Assembly: GCA_944390285.1 (NCBI GenBank)
Contig: CALXPN010000003.1
Location: 50,285 to 114,284, forward strand
From: an uncultured Clostridia bacterium
GTDB taxonomy: Bacteria; Bacillota; Clostridia; TANB77; CAG-508
DNA: 64,000 nucleotides
Reading direction: 5' to 3'
The translations under genes were made by a program, and so were the position numbers. This document shows positions 9,061 to 17,043 of the stretch, in pieces (the first letter of the stretch is position 1; each line of letters begins with the position of its first letter). The notes beneath the pieces were generated by a model. The model made no database searches, had not been told where the DNA came from, and saw only the letters and a list, made by a program, of their open reading frames with translations.

Positions 9061-9486
9061 TTATATACCAAGCATTTCCATTTTTTCAGCAATTTCATCT
9101 GCTGAAATGTCTTCATCTGTATGTTGCCATTTTTCTTTGCTCCAAATTTCAATTCTTGAATCCATACCTACTATAACAACTTCTTTTTCAAGTTCTGCAA
9201 ATTCTCTTAAATTACTTGAAATCAAGAATCTTCCTTGTTTATCTATTTCACAATCTATGGCTCCAGCGAAGAAAAATCTAGAAAAAGCTCTTGCATCTTT
9301 GTTAGAAATTGGAAGGGTTCTTAGTTTTTGTTCAAAGTTTTGCCATTCTTTTAATGAAAAAGCAAATAAACAACCATCCAAACCTTTAGTTATTATGAAC
9401 TTTTCACCAATATCTTCTCTAAGTTTTGCTGGCATTATTAATCTACCTTTAGCATCTAGAGAATGTTCATATTCGCCAATTAACAA
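9061..9486 (-). CDS. mraZ: MraZ, transcriptional regulator of the dcw cluster
   Basis: A 141-residue protein with two AbrB-like MraZ halves: [20 protein letters not shown] at the start and [15 protein letters not shown] at about residues 75-89. Family members form ring oligomers and bind repeated short boxes in their own promoter; matching boxes are present at 9501-9538. The start is TTG 9486 behind GGAAGGAGATTAAAAG. It is the first gene of the division cluster and by family precedent controls expression of the following genes. Confidence 0.96.
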   Translation of the reverse strand: MLIGEYEHSLDAKGRLIMPAKLREDIGEKFIITKGLDGCLFAFSLKEWQNFEQKLRTLPISNKDARAFSRFFFAGAIDCEIDKQGRFLISSNLREFAELEKEVVIVGMDSRIEIWSKEKWQHTDEDISADEIAEKMEMLGI

Positions 9487-9500
9487 CTTTTAATCTCCTT

Positions 9501-9538
9501 CCATTTTGTTACCACTTTGTTCCACTTCTCTCCACTTC
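9501..9538 (-). promoter_or_regulatory. MraZ-box operator array
   Basis: On the minus strand GAAGTGG (9538-9532), GAAGTGG (9528-9522) and AAAGTGG (9518-9512) are spaced exactly 10 bases apart, followed by a degenerate AAAATGG at 9507-9501. MraZ of other bacteria recognises short TGG-ending boxes at 10-base spacing upstream of mraZ, so this is a likely autoregulatory site between the -10 element and the start codon. Confidence 0.85.
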
Positions 9539-9544
9539 AATTAA

Positions 9545-9573
9545 ATTTTAATATATAACATTTGATTTTGCAA
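9545..9573 (-). promoter_or_regulatory. mraZ promoter
   Basis: TTGCAA (9573-9568) and TAAAAT (9550-9545) lie 17 bases apart on the minus strand, directly ahead of the AAGTGG boxes. The arrangement puts the start of transcription at or within the operator, as expected for repression by MraZ. Confidence 0.7.
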
Positions 9574-9709
9574 GTATTTTTTTAAAATTTTTCAAAAAAT
9601 ATTTTTATTTTAGTTTTTTATTTTATAATATAATCTTTATATGTTAAAATATTATTTGAACTTACAATTATCTATTAATAAATATTAGAAAATTTGAGGT
9701 ATTAATTTT

Positions 9710-10210
9710 ATGAATAAAATTCAGACCTATGCTTTATTTTATAATTTAATAATATATTTAATTATGATATTTCCAATATTTATAATACTTTTAAAAAAAG
9801 ATTTTACTAACTCTTTTAAAAAGTTAGTATCTTGTTTTATATATATAACTATTTTAGAAATATTTTTTTCTTTATTTTTATATATTTTTGCTAGAGAAAT
9901 TTTTTCAATTTTTACCAAAACAACAGGAATAATAAATTATGCAGTATATGCTTCTAGAATACTATTTATATCTAGTAGTTTATATGGAATCAAATTTTTA
10001 GTCCCTACATTTTTATTTAATATTTCTTCAAATAAAAAAACAACAATCCTTGTTTTATCAAAAATTGTTGTTCATATAATATTTATTTTTACATTTTATA
10101 AATTATTTTCGTTTAAAGGAATCTTATATTCTTTTCCGATTTGTGATTTAATATATTATATCATTTATTTAATATTATTTTTTAAAAATATTCCAAAAAA
10201 GAATATTTAA
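9710..10210 (+). CDS. Half-size MATE-like membrane protein
   Basis: A 166-residue protein made almost wholly of hydrophobic segments (about five). The pattern around residues 65-160, with A...RILF, a lone positively charged loop NISSNKKTT, then P-containing segments ending in PICD, resembles the C-terminal portion of MATE-family exporters, which are normally about 450 residues. It has GAGGT before its ATG and no upstream frame that would extend it. It may be a decayed exporter or a stand-alone half protein. It overlaps the stop of the convergent gene by four bases. Transport function is not shown. Confidence 0.55.
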   Translation: MNKIQTYALFYNLIIYLIMIFPIFIILLKKDFTNSFKKLVSCFIYITILEIFFSLFLYIFAREIFSIFTKTTGIINYAVYASRILFISSSLYGIKFLVPTFLFNISSNKKTTILVLSKIVVHIIFIFTFYKLFSFKGILYSFPICDLIYYIIYLILFFKNIPKKNI

Positions 10211-10758
10211 ATATTTTCAGATAATATATCTAAATTTGCTTCTAAGGCATCTGATGTTGTAAATCCTGATTTTGCATTAAATACCTCATTATTTTTACTT
10301 ATATAAATTATTGAAGGAACTTCTGTAACATTATATGTTCTAGCAGTTTCTTTATAAAAATCATAATATATTTCTAAAGAATATTCTTTTTGTAATTCTT
10401 CATCTACATCTTGCGCTGTATTTATCATTATAAATTTTATTTTATCTTCATAATTCTTATAAATTGACTCAACTTTTTTTAAATCCTCTATTGAATCTTG
10501 TGTGTCTTTATTAAAAAATAATAGTACAACTGCTTGATCTTTAAACTCTGATAATTTTACTTCTGAATTATCTGCTCTATAAAAAGTAACATCTGTATAT
10601 GATACATTATCTATATCTTGTGTTTTAGAAATTTCTTCTGCCTCTATTATCTCTTCTTTCGGTCTATTAAATACAAAAACATCTAAACAAAAGAAAATAG
10701 CAATTATTAGTAAAATAATTGAAATTATTAAAAAAATTATATTTTTCTTATCTTTCAT
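10207..10758 (-). CDS. Membrane-anchored thioredoxin-fold protein lacking redox cysteines
   Basis: Residues 7-25 form an N-terminal anchor; about 50-180 follow the TlpA/redoxin pattern: a strand with F..DNSEVKLSEFKDQAVVLLFF, and EVPSIIYI with the cis-proline. Where TlpA proteins have WCxxC this one has FFNKDTQDS, and there is no cysteine pair, so classical disulfide exchange is not possible. It may have a binding or scaffolding role outside the membrane. Start: ATG preceded by AAGGAGGAAAG. It converges with the MATE-like gene and has no obvious partner. Confidence 0.65.
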   Translation of the reverse strand: MKDKKNIIFLIISIILLIIAIFFCLDVFVFNRPKEEIIEAEEISKTQDIDNVSYTDVTFYRADNSEVKLSEFKDQAVVLLFFNKDTQDSIEDLKKVESIYKNYEDKIKFIMINTAQDVDEELQKEYSLEIYYDFYKETARTYNVTEVPSIIYISKNNEVFNAKSGFTTSDALEANLDILSENI

Positions 10759-10840
10759 CTTTCCTCCTTGTATAATCTTTTTTATTTATTTTGTATTTTA
10801 TCAATAAAATTACTATTTGTAAATAAATTTATATTTTTCA

Positions 10841-10870
10841 TTGACATATTAATATTTTGTGCTATATTAT
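10841..10870 (+). promoter_or_regulatory. Promoter of the DUF3006 gene
   Basis: A perfect TTGACA at 10841-10846 is followed by TATATT at 10863-10868 (16-base spacer) or TATTAT at 10865-10870. It is about 30 bases ahead of the AGGAGG site of the gene at 10903. Confidence 0.6.
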
Positions 10871-10902
10871 TTAATAATATAAATTTAGAGGAGGTGAATT
10901 TA

Positions 10903-11214
10903 TTGGATTTAGAAATAGGAAATGAAGAAAAAACACATAATTTTTCAAATGCTTTTTCTAAAGAATTGTCTTTACATATTGAAAAAAGACCAAGTTTTTT
11001 TTCAATAGATAGATTTGAGGATAACTTAGCTATTTGTGAAAATTTGGAAACTGGTGAAATTGTTAATATACCTATACAATTATTACCTAAAGAATTAAAA
11101 GAAGGTTATATTTTAAAATTTGAAAACAATTCTTATACATTAGATTTAGAAAAAACACACGAAAAACAAGAACAAATAAAAAAATTAGTGGATAACTTAT
11201 TTAAGGAAAAATAA
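10903..11214 (+). CDS. DUF3006 family protein
   Basis: A small soluble protein of 103 residues. The conserved pattern FSIDRFEDNLAICEN, GEIVNIPIQLLP, EG and a C-terminal helix is that of DUF3006, whose genes often lie beside ComEC-like metallo-beta-lactamase genes, as here. I start it at TTG 10903, eight bases after AGGAGG; an in-frame extension to 10768 would include the promoter and has no match. Function is unknown. Confidence 0.8.
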   Translation: MDLEIGNEEKTHNFSNAFSKELSLHIEKRPSFFSIDRFEDNLAICENLETGEIVNIPIQLLPKELKEGYILKFENNSYTLDLEKTHEKQEQIKKLVDNLFKEK

Positions 11215-11223
11215 ATTATCCAC
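11188..11223 (+). terminator. Possible terminator hairpin at the end of the DUF3006 gene
   Basis: GTGGATAA (11188-11195) and TTATCCAC (11216-11223) can pair around the stop codon, in the short space between two convergent genes. There is no long T tract, so termination is likely but not certain. Confidence 0.45.
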
Positions 11224-11229
11224 AATATA

Positions 11230-12228
11230 TTAATTTCCATCAAAACTAACATCTATTTTTATTACTTCATTAGAATTTCCATCACTTAAAATTTGTATAG
11301 TTCCATCTTGATCTGTTCTATATATTTTAGTTCCTATATTTTCAAATCTATTTATTATTGTTTCTTTAGGTAAATTATAACTATTGTTTTCTCCTACTGG
11401 AATAATTGCAATTTCCGGTAATATCTGATTTAAAAATTTTTTTGAACTACTAGTATCTGAACCATGATGTCCCACTTTTAAAACATCTATATCTTCCCAA
11501 TTTCTTTCCTCTTCATTTTTTTCTACTGCATCACCCATAAATAAATATTTTTGTGCTCCATAATTAATTTGAAGAACAATAGAAGCTTCATTTGCATCAT
11601 CTGGATCATTATTATCTACACACATTATTTCACAAGTTATATCATCAATAGAAAATCTATCTCCTATACTCGCTTTATTTATATTTTCCTGCTTATCAGA
11701 TAAAGATTCTAATAAATTTTCATAATAACTTGCTGTTGTTGTAGTATTATATGGCATATAATATTCTCCTATTTCAAAAGAATTAACTATATCACTCATC
11801 CCACCTAAATGATCTTCATGTATATGAGTACCTATTACATAATCCAGTTTTGAAATTCCAAGTGCCTTAATACCATTTACAATAAGTTCTCCATCACTTC
11901 GATTTCCGGCATCTATTAAAATAGTTTTATCCTTATAAATAATAAGTTCTGAATCTGCTTGACCAACATCTAAATATAAAATATTCAATTTATTGGGTTC
12001 AATTTTTATACTTTTAGAAACATTTTCAATTAATTCTGTATTTTCTTTTACAGATTTTTCTTCAAAATTAATTATATTTTCAAATCCTAATGTAGAAGAA
12101 ATAGTATTTACTGTATTAGTATTTAATATATTAAATTTTGCTAAAAGAAGCAAAAAAATTATTATAATAACACTTATAATAATTTTTTTAATATTTTTTT
12201 TACTTCTCCATTTTTTTCTTTTTCTCAT
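11230..12228 (-). CDS. ComEC-like metallo-beta-lactamase fold hydrolase, membrane-anchored
   Basis: Residues 15-30 are a membrane anchor; the rest is an MBL domain with DVGQADS (87-93), the metal motif HIHEDH (135-140), a later DAVE block and VGHHGS. This is the soluble domain found at the end of ComEC/Rec2, here as a stand-alone secreted form. Family members cut phosphodiester bonds, possibly in DNA or nucleotides, outside the cell, but the substrate is not known. The neighbour on the facing strand is DUF3006. The next upstream gene on the same strand is 12 bases away, so the two may form an operon. Confidence 0.85.
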   Translation of the reverse strand: MRKRKKWRSKKNIKKIIISVIIIIFLLLLAKFNILNTNTVNTISSTLGFENIINFEEKSVKENTELIENVSKSIKIEPNKLNILYLDVGQADSELIIYKDKTILIDAGNRSDGELIVNGIKALGISKLDYVIGTHIHEDHLGGMSDIVNSFEIGEYYMPYNTTTTASYYENLLESLSDKQENINKASIGDRFSIDDITCEIMCVDNNDPDDANEASIVLQINYGAQKYLFMGDAVEKNEEERNWEDIDVLKVGHHGSDTSSSKKFLNQILPEIAIIPVGENNSYNLPKETIINRFENIGTKIYRTDQDGTIQILSDGNSNEVIKIDVSFDGN

Positions 12229-12240
12229 AATATCACCTTT

Positions 12241-13356
12241 TTATCTTCCGTCATCTTCATCAGCAAAAATTTTTGTTTTAGTTACAGCATCTCTATTATC
12301 AAAATCTATTTCAACAAAATCATATGGAGATATTCCTTTTTTCTCTCTGAAAAAGTCCGCTACTTTTTGTGGATCTATATCATCAAATTCATACATTTTA
12401 TATAAATTTCTTTTCTTTTCTGATCTTATTTTTTTATAATATGATTTATCTCTTTCTATTGCTTTTTTTATATCTGAAACTGGATTTTTAGAATTTCTAT
12501 ATTTATATCCAAGCCAATATGGATAAACTTTTGCCATTACATCTGGATTTTCATGTTCTGTTCTTATATCTAGATAACTTCTACCTGTAAGTTTATTATA
12601 GATATCTTTATCTGTTAAGAATTTTATAAAAGCATGAAATTCTTCTTTTTTCTTTTTAGTCATAGTTGATTTGTATGGTAACATCGGTTGATGAACAACT
12701 TGATGAGCTAAATAAGCAATTATTTTACTTGGATTTTTTTCTTTCAATTTTCCAAAAAACAAATTAGTTTGATTTGATTTTGTTTGACAAGTTCTATGTA
12801 CATTAAAGTTTGGAAACATTATATATGTACATATTGTTCCTTTAGGTGTTGGTTCATAACCTAAAGTCTCTTCTATTGAAGACATAACATAATCTTCATA
12901 GTTCTCCCAAATTTCTTTAATTGAATTTTTATATGTATTTGTATCATCTAATATTTTTTTAAAACCCGAATCTTCAGTTACATCCCATAAATCATCTAAA
13001 AAACCTTCTATTTTTTCTTGCTCTTCCTCTGACAAATCATAAATGATTCCAATTCTCTTTCCTGCTTCTTTTTTATAAATCTCTTTACCATATTTTGAAG
13101 ATATTGGTAAAATCTCTTGAAACATATTTATTTTAGATGTAATAAGTTTTTTTAACTTTTTATCGCTAAAAATTTGCATATGTTCATTTATAAATTTAGT
13201 AACAGCAGGAGTAGAATCTATTATTCTGTATTTTTTATAAAGTGGTTTTTCTTCAGGTTTTTTTCTACTTCTTCTTCTAGCTTGTATTTCAGCATTCATT
13301 ATATTACACAATACAGCCATTTTGTCAACATCAAAATTAATTTTTGTTTTTGTCAT
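12241..13356 (-). CDS. Unknown protein with HQxxH (degenerate zincin-like) motif
   Basis: I do not recognise this 371-residue protein. It has no signal peptide, a basic N-terminus and many charged helices. AYLAHQVVHQ at 214-223 resembles the HExxH zinc helix of metallopeptidases with Glu replaced by Gln, and TEHEN at 266-270 could supply a third ligand; if so, it would be an inactive or altered enzyme. The start is ATG 13356, six bases after a perfect AGGAGG. The ComEC-like gene follows after 12 bases. The call is descriptive; the metal-site idea is speculation. Confidence 0.75.
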   Translation of the reverse strand: MTKTKINFDVDKMAVLCNIMNAEIQARRRSRKKPEEKPLYKKYRIIDSTPAVTKFINEHMQIFSDKKLKKLITSKINMFQEILPISSKYGKEIYKKEAGKRIGIIYDLSEEEQEKIEGFLDDLWDVTEDSGFKKILDDTNTYKNSIKEIWENYEDYVMSSIEETLGYEPTPKGTICTYIMFPNFNVHRTCQTKSNQTNLFFGKLKEKNPSKIIAYLAHQVVHQPMLPYKSTMTKKKKEEFHAFIKFLTDKDIYNKLTGRSYLDIRTEHENPDVMAKVYPYWLGYKYRNSKNPVSDIKKAIERDKSYYKKIRSEKKRNLYKMYEFDDIDPQKVADFFREKKGISPYDFVEIDFDNRDAVTKTKIFADEDDGR

Positions 13357-13583
13357 ATTTTTCCTCCTATACATGTAATCACATTTATAGATTTTTATAA
13401 AGCTATTTTGCTATATTTTTCTTCTGTATGGTATTTTATTTAAGTAAATGCATACTTTAAATATGTATACACACTCAGCATTTATATTTTATCACATTTT
13501 GTGTCTAAAATAAATATATTTTTGTGATTTTTTTGTAAATTTTACAGATTTTGGATATTTCCAATTTTTATAACTTAATAAAT

Positions 13584-13612
13584 AAGAAGGTAGTTATGAT
13601 TTCTACCTTCTT
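13584..13612 (-). terminator. Terminator after ldh
   Basis: AAGAAGGTAG (13584-13593) pairs with CTACCTTCTT (13603-13612), a perfect 10-bp stem 13 bases behind the ldh stop. The T tract on the minus strand is interrupted. The rest of the space up to 13356 holds no gene I can see. Confidence 0.65.
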
Positions 13613-13625
13613 AATACTTAAGTGT

Positions 13626-14591
13626 TTATTTATTTACTAAAGCTTTTCTAATATTTTCCATATTTTCAGATAATATTTTGCAACTATTATCTAATTTTTT
13701 TTGATTTTCTTTACTTAATTCTAAATTTAATAATTCTCTTGCTCCATTACTATTTATTACAGCTGGAACACCAATATAAATATCTTTATGACCATATTCA
13801 CCATTTAAATATGCAGATACTGTTAAAATCTCATTTGTATCATTCATAATATTTCTAACAATTCTTGCAAGTCCTAAACCAATTCCATAATAAGTTGCTT
13901 TTTTTCTATTTATTATTTCATAAGCTGAATCTCTTACTTCACAATAGATTTTATCTAAATCTGATAAATCTTTATTTGCATCTTTTATGATATCTGTTAT
14001 TTTTTTACAACCTATATATGCATGTTCCCATGGTACAAATGATGAATCTCCATGTTCTCCCATTACATATGCATGTACATTTTTATCTGAAATATTTAAA
14101 TATTCGCCCACTAAAAATCTTAATCTTGCAGTATCTAACGCTGTACCTGAACCTATTACTCTTCCTGTTGGAAATTTAGAAACTTCTTGAACAACTTTTG
14201 TCATAATATCTACTGGGTTAGATGCAACTAAAAAGATACCCTTAAATCCACTATTTACTACATTAAGTGTTATATCTTTCATAATTTTAGCATTTGCTTC
14301 TGATAATTCTAGTCTTGTTTGTCCTGGTTTCTGGTTTAAGCCAGCTGTAATTACAACAATATCTGCATCTTCACATTCTGAATATTCCCCTGCTTTAATT
14401 TTCATATGACTTGAAGTACAAGGTAATCCATGAGATAAATCCATTGCCTCACCAATAACTTTATCTTTTTGTATGTCAATTAGTACAAGTTCATTAACAC
14501 CACTTGCTGTTCCCTGTGCTACTAGTGCATATGCCATACTCATTCCGACAAATCCTGTTCCAACTAAAACTAATTTTCTTTTTCCTATCAT
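13626..14591 (-). CDS. ldh: L-lactate dehydrogenase
   Basis: Cytoplasmic NAD-dependent enzyme converting pyruvate to L-lactate, used to reoxidise NADH in fermentation. The 321 residues show the Rossmann motif GTGFVGMSMA (11-20), the active-site loop AGLNQKPGQTRLEL, where Gln marks lactate instead of malate dehydrogenase (which has Arg), and GEHGDS with the catalytic histidine near 179. Length is normal. It follows a PHP gene and a DJ-1 gene on the same strand with short gaps and ends at a hairpin. Confidence 0.95.
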   Translation of the reverse strand: MIGKRKLVLVGTGFVGMSMAYALVAQGTASGVNELVLIDIQKDKVIGEAMDLSHGLPCTSSHMKIKAGEYSECEDADIVVITAGLNQKPGQTRLELSEANAKIMKDITLNVVNSGFKGIFLVASNPVDIMTKVVQEVSKFPTGRVIGSGTALDTARLRFLVGEYLNISDKNVHAYVMGEHGDSSFVPWEHAYIGCKKITDIIKDANKDLSDLDKIYCEVRDSAYEIINRKKATYYGIGLGLARIVRNIMNDTNEILTVSAYLNGEYGHKDIYIGVPAVINSNGARELLNLELSKENQKKLDNSCKILSENMENIRKALVNK

Positions 14592-14633
14592 ATATATTCC
14601 CCCTATTTTTAAATCCTCTAATTGGGTATTATA

Positions 14634-15512
14634 TCACTTTTTTGAAGGGATATCAAGTTTTATAATTTCTTCTATTTTATTTAACCTTTTAATTGAAATA
14701 TCTTTTATATTATTAAACTTTCCATTTCCTATATAAATATCTTTATATATATTTAATCCATGAAAATCGCTACCTTTTGAAATAATTAAATTTCGATCTT
14801 TTGCTATTTTTTCATATACAATCATTTGTTCATTACTTTGTCTTGAGTGAAAACATTCCATCCCTTTTAAACCATAACTCATAAGTTCATCAATTTTATT
14901 TTCTAATTCTAAACCTCTTAAACCTAATGAATATGGATGGGCAAGTATTGCTTTTCCACCAAACCTATTTATTATTTCTATAACTTCTTTTGGAGAAATA
15001 TCTGTATTCTCTCTTTTTATGTTTTTAAATTCTTCGGTAAAGAAGTATTTTTCATATACTTCTTCTTTATTTGAAACATACCCTTTTTCTAATAAAACTT
15101 CTGCAAAAACTGGTTTTCTTATATTTTTAGATTTACATATTTTACTTATATCTTCAAAGCTTATCTTTGCTCCTATTTTATTTATGCAATTCAAAAATTC
15201 TGCATTTTTCCTTTCAACATCTTTCATACATTTTTTATAAATATCTTGTAGTTCTTTATTTTTATAGTCTATATTATAACCTAAAATATGCATTTTTTTT
15301 ACAGATTTGTCATTTGCTGTAAATTCAATTGCTGGTATAACTTTTATTCCTAATTTTTTTCCTTCTTTAATTGCTTCTTCAATTCCACTTCCTGTATCAT
15401 GATCTGATAGTGCAATAATATCTAAATTATTTTTTTTAGCTATTTGCACTATTTCTTTTGGAGTACATTCTCCATCAGATTCAGTAGAATGTATATGTAA
15501 ATCTATTATCAT
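14634..15512 (-). CDS. PHP-domain phosphoesterase (TrpH/YciV-like)
   Basis: A 292-residue protein with the PHP metal motifs: IDLHIHSTESDG at the start, SDHD near 37-40, PAIEF, AHPYSLG and KGSDFHG near the end. Family members are metal-dependent 5'-3' exonucleases or 3',5'-nucleoside bisphosphate phosphatases acting on short RNA and pAp. Length and motif order are those of the stand-alone TrpH family. It lies 22 bases after the DJ-1 gene and 42 before ldh. The exact substrate cannot be read from the sequence. Confidence 0.88.
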   Translation of the reverse strand: MIIDLHIHSTESDGECTPKEIVQIAKKNNLDIIALSDHDTGSGIEEAIKEGKKLGIKVIPAIEFTANDKSVKKMHILGYNIDYKNKELQDIYKKCMKDVERKNAEFLNCINKIGAKISFEDISKICKSKNIRKPVFAEVLLEKGYVSNKEEVYEKYFFTEEFKNIKRENTDISPKEVIEIINRFGGKAILAHPYSLGLRGLELENKIDELMSYGLKGMECFHSRQSNEQMIVYEKIAKDRNLIISKGSDFHGLNIYKDIYIGNGKFNNIKDISIKRLNKIEEIIKLDIPSKK

Positions 15513-15533
15513 ATATATTATTTCTCCTATTCT

Positions 15534-16100
15534 TTATTTTTCTTCCTCTACCATATCCCAAAGCATTTCTTTTTTTAAAGACTTACTATCTCCACCTAAA
15601 AGATCTACTAATTTATATGCAAATAAGAATGTAGTAGCAGGACCTCTACTTGTTATTAAATTACCATCTATAACTACTAATTCATCTACATAATTTGATT
15701 TTTCAAGCATATTTTCAAATTTATCTCCAGGATATGAAGTTACATATCTATTTTCTTCAATTCCTGCTGATTTTAAAACCATTGCAGGTGAAGCACATAT
15801 TGCAGCTATATATTTACTATCATCTTTATTAAATTTTCTAATTACTTCTAATACCATCTCATTTTCAGCTAAATATTTAGCTCCTGGAAGTCCTCCTGGA
15901 CATACTACCATATCATAATCATATATGTTTTTATCTATTATTTTATCAGCTTTTATAATTACATTATGTGCACTTTTTACATATTCTTCATTAATACTTA
16001 CTGTATCACAAGTAATCCCTGCTCTTCTTAAAATATCTACTGTTGCTAAGGCTTCTATATCTTCAAATCCATCTGCTAAAAAAACTGCTACTTTTTTCAT
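15534..16100 (-). CDS. DJ-1/PfpI family protein
   Basis: A 188-residue class I glutamine-amidotransferase-fold protein with LADGFEDIEA at the start, the conserved acidic residue in this motif, CPGGLPGAK, and the nucleophile elbow AICASP with the reactive cysteine. Closest in form to the DJ-1 branch (YajL/ThiJ-like), whose members are linked to oxidative or carbonyl stress. Start taken at ATG 16100 behind GAGGGGGG; a TTG six codons upstream lies inside that ribosome site. First of a likely operon with the PHP gene and ldh. Confidence 0.88.
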   Translation of the reverse strand: MKKVAVFLADGFEDIEALATVDILRRAGITCDTVSINEEYVKSAHNVIIKADKIIDKNIYDYDMVVCPGGLPGAKYLAENEMVLEVIRKFNKDDSKYIAAICASPAMVLKSAGIEENRYVTSYPGDKFENMLEKSNYVDELVVIDGNLITSRGPATTFLFAYKLVDLLGGDSKSLKKEMLWDMVEEEK

Positions 16101-16182
16101 AAATTTTACCCCCCTCAATTTTTATTCTATTTTATTACAATTTAAATTAATATTCAATGATAAAAATTATATATATATAAGA

Positions 16183-16223
16183 TGTGTTCAAATAAACACA
16201 TTTTTAAGTATTCGTTCGAATAC
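16183..16223 (+). promoter_or_regulatory. Two dyads ahead of the XRE regulator gene
   Basis: TGTGTT-N6-AACACA at 16183-16200 and GTATTCG-TT-CGAATAC at 16208-16223, the latter a perfect 16-base dyad, lie within 85 bases of the XRE start. They are plausible operators for that repressor or for the divergent DJ-1 operon. No experiment or known consensus supports the assignment. Confidence 0.45.
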
Positions 16224-16266
16224 ATGTTAAAATCTAGTTAAAGTTAAATATATTAAGAGGTATAGT

Positions 16267-16518
16267 ATGTATTATAAACGTCTTAGAGATTTAAGGGAGG
16301 ATCATGATTTAAAACAAAAACATATATCAGCTATTTTAAAAATCAGTAGATCTCAATATAGCTTATATGAAACAGGTAAGAGATCTATTCCTGTTGATTT
16401 ACTAGTAATTTTAGCAAAATATTATAATACTAGCATTGATTATATAGTGGGATTAACAAATCTTCCCACAAGATATCCTTCAAAAACTGAAAAATCCACA
16501 AATATTGACAAAAAATAA
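16267..16518 (+). CDS. XRE-family helix-turn-helix regulator
   Basis: An 83-residue single-domain DNA-binding protein. The Cro/CI-type HTH spans about residues 5-60 (LRDLREDHDLKQKHISAILKI, then SRSQYSLYETGKRSIP), followed by the YNTSIDYIVGLT ending typical of small Firmicutes XRE repressors. Preceded by AAGAGG. mscL follows after 44 bases on the same strand. Inverted repeats at 16183-16223 are candidate operators. Confidence 0.88.
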   Translation: MYYKRLRDLREDHDLKQKHISAILKISRSQYSLYETGKRSIPVDLLVILAKYYNTSIDYIVGLTNLPTRYPSKTEKSTNIDKK

Positions 16519-16562
16519 ATACTATTATATATTTAAATAAATTTATTAATGGAGATTTCGTT

Positions 16563-16889
16563 ATGTTGGATGAATTTAAAAAATTTATTTCAAAAGGTAA
16601 TGTTGTAGATTTAGCTGTTGGTATTGTAATTGGTAGTTCATTTCAATCAATAATTAATTCTTTAGTATCTGATATAATTATGCCTACAATATCTATTTTA
16701 ACTGGAAAAGTAGACTTTTCAAATATGATGATTAATATAGATAATGTTTCTATAAAATATGGAAATTTTATTACATCAATTGTAAACTTTTTTATAATAG
16801 CATTTTCTATTTTCTTGGTTATTACATATATAAATAAACTTAATGAAAAAATGCAAAATATAAAATTACGGACATATAAAAAAAATTAA
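16563..16889 (+). CDS. mscL: MscL, large-conductance mechanosensitive channel (frameshifted before its zinc-ribbon tail)
   Basis: A stretch-activated safety valve. The 108 residues contain both membrane helices: FKKFISKGNVVDLAVGIVIG at the start of the first, and NFFIIAFSIFLVITYINKL in the second. The frame then meets a run of eight A (16878-16885) and stops at 16889. One base fewer there would continue the protein through 17013 with a zinc-ribbon tail common in Firmicutes MscL proteins. The pore part is complete, so a working channel without the tail is possible. Ribosome site GGAG before ATG. It forms a pair with the XRE gene. Confidence 0.88.
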   Translation: MLDEFKKFISKGNVVDLAVGIVIGSSFQSIINSLVSDIIMPTISILTGKVDFSNMMINIDNVSIKYGNFITSIVNFFIIAFSIFLVITYINKLNEKMQNIKLRTYKKN

Positions 16890-17013
16890 TAAAAAAGATC
16901 AAAAAGAAATTACTTCTGAACCAATCGTAAAAACTTGTCCATATTGCTTAAGTGAAATACCTTATAAAGCAATAAAATGTCCAAATTGTACTTCTGATTT
17001 AAATAAAAACTAA
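16886..17013 (+). pseudogene. Out-of-frame zinc-ribbon tail of mscL
   Basis: In the +1 frame relative to mscL the sequence reads INKKDQKEITSEPIV, then KTCPYCLSEIPYKAIKCPNC and TSDL before a stop at 17011-17013. The two CxxC pairs and the length match the C-terminal rubredoxin-like tail of longer MscL proteins. The tail has no start of its own and no stop codons, so the interruption is recent, a sequencing error, or is bypassed by slippage on the A8 run. Confidence 0.75.
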
Positions 17014-17043
17014 AAATTCGACATAAATTATGTCGAATTTTTA
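17011..17043. terminator. Bidirectional terminator between mscL and the glycosyltransferase gene
   Basis: AAAAATTCGACATAA pairs with TTATGTCGAATTTTT; the stem includes the stop regions of both convergent genes and has T runs on either side. Confidence 0.8.

Noticed and set aside
9107..9493. Open frame of 128 codons on the plus strand across mraZ
   Set aside because: It is an antisense shadow of mraZ with no ribosome site and serine-rich composition typical of such shadows.
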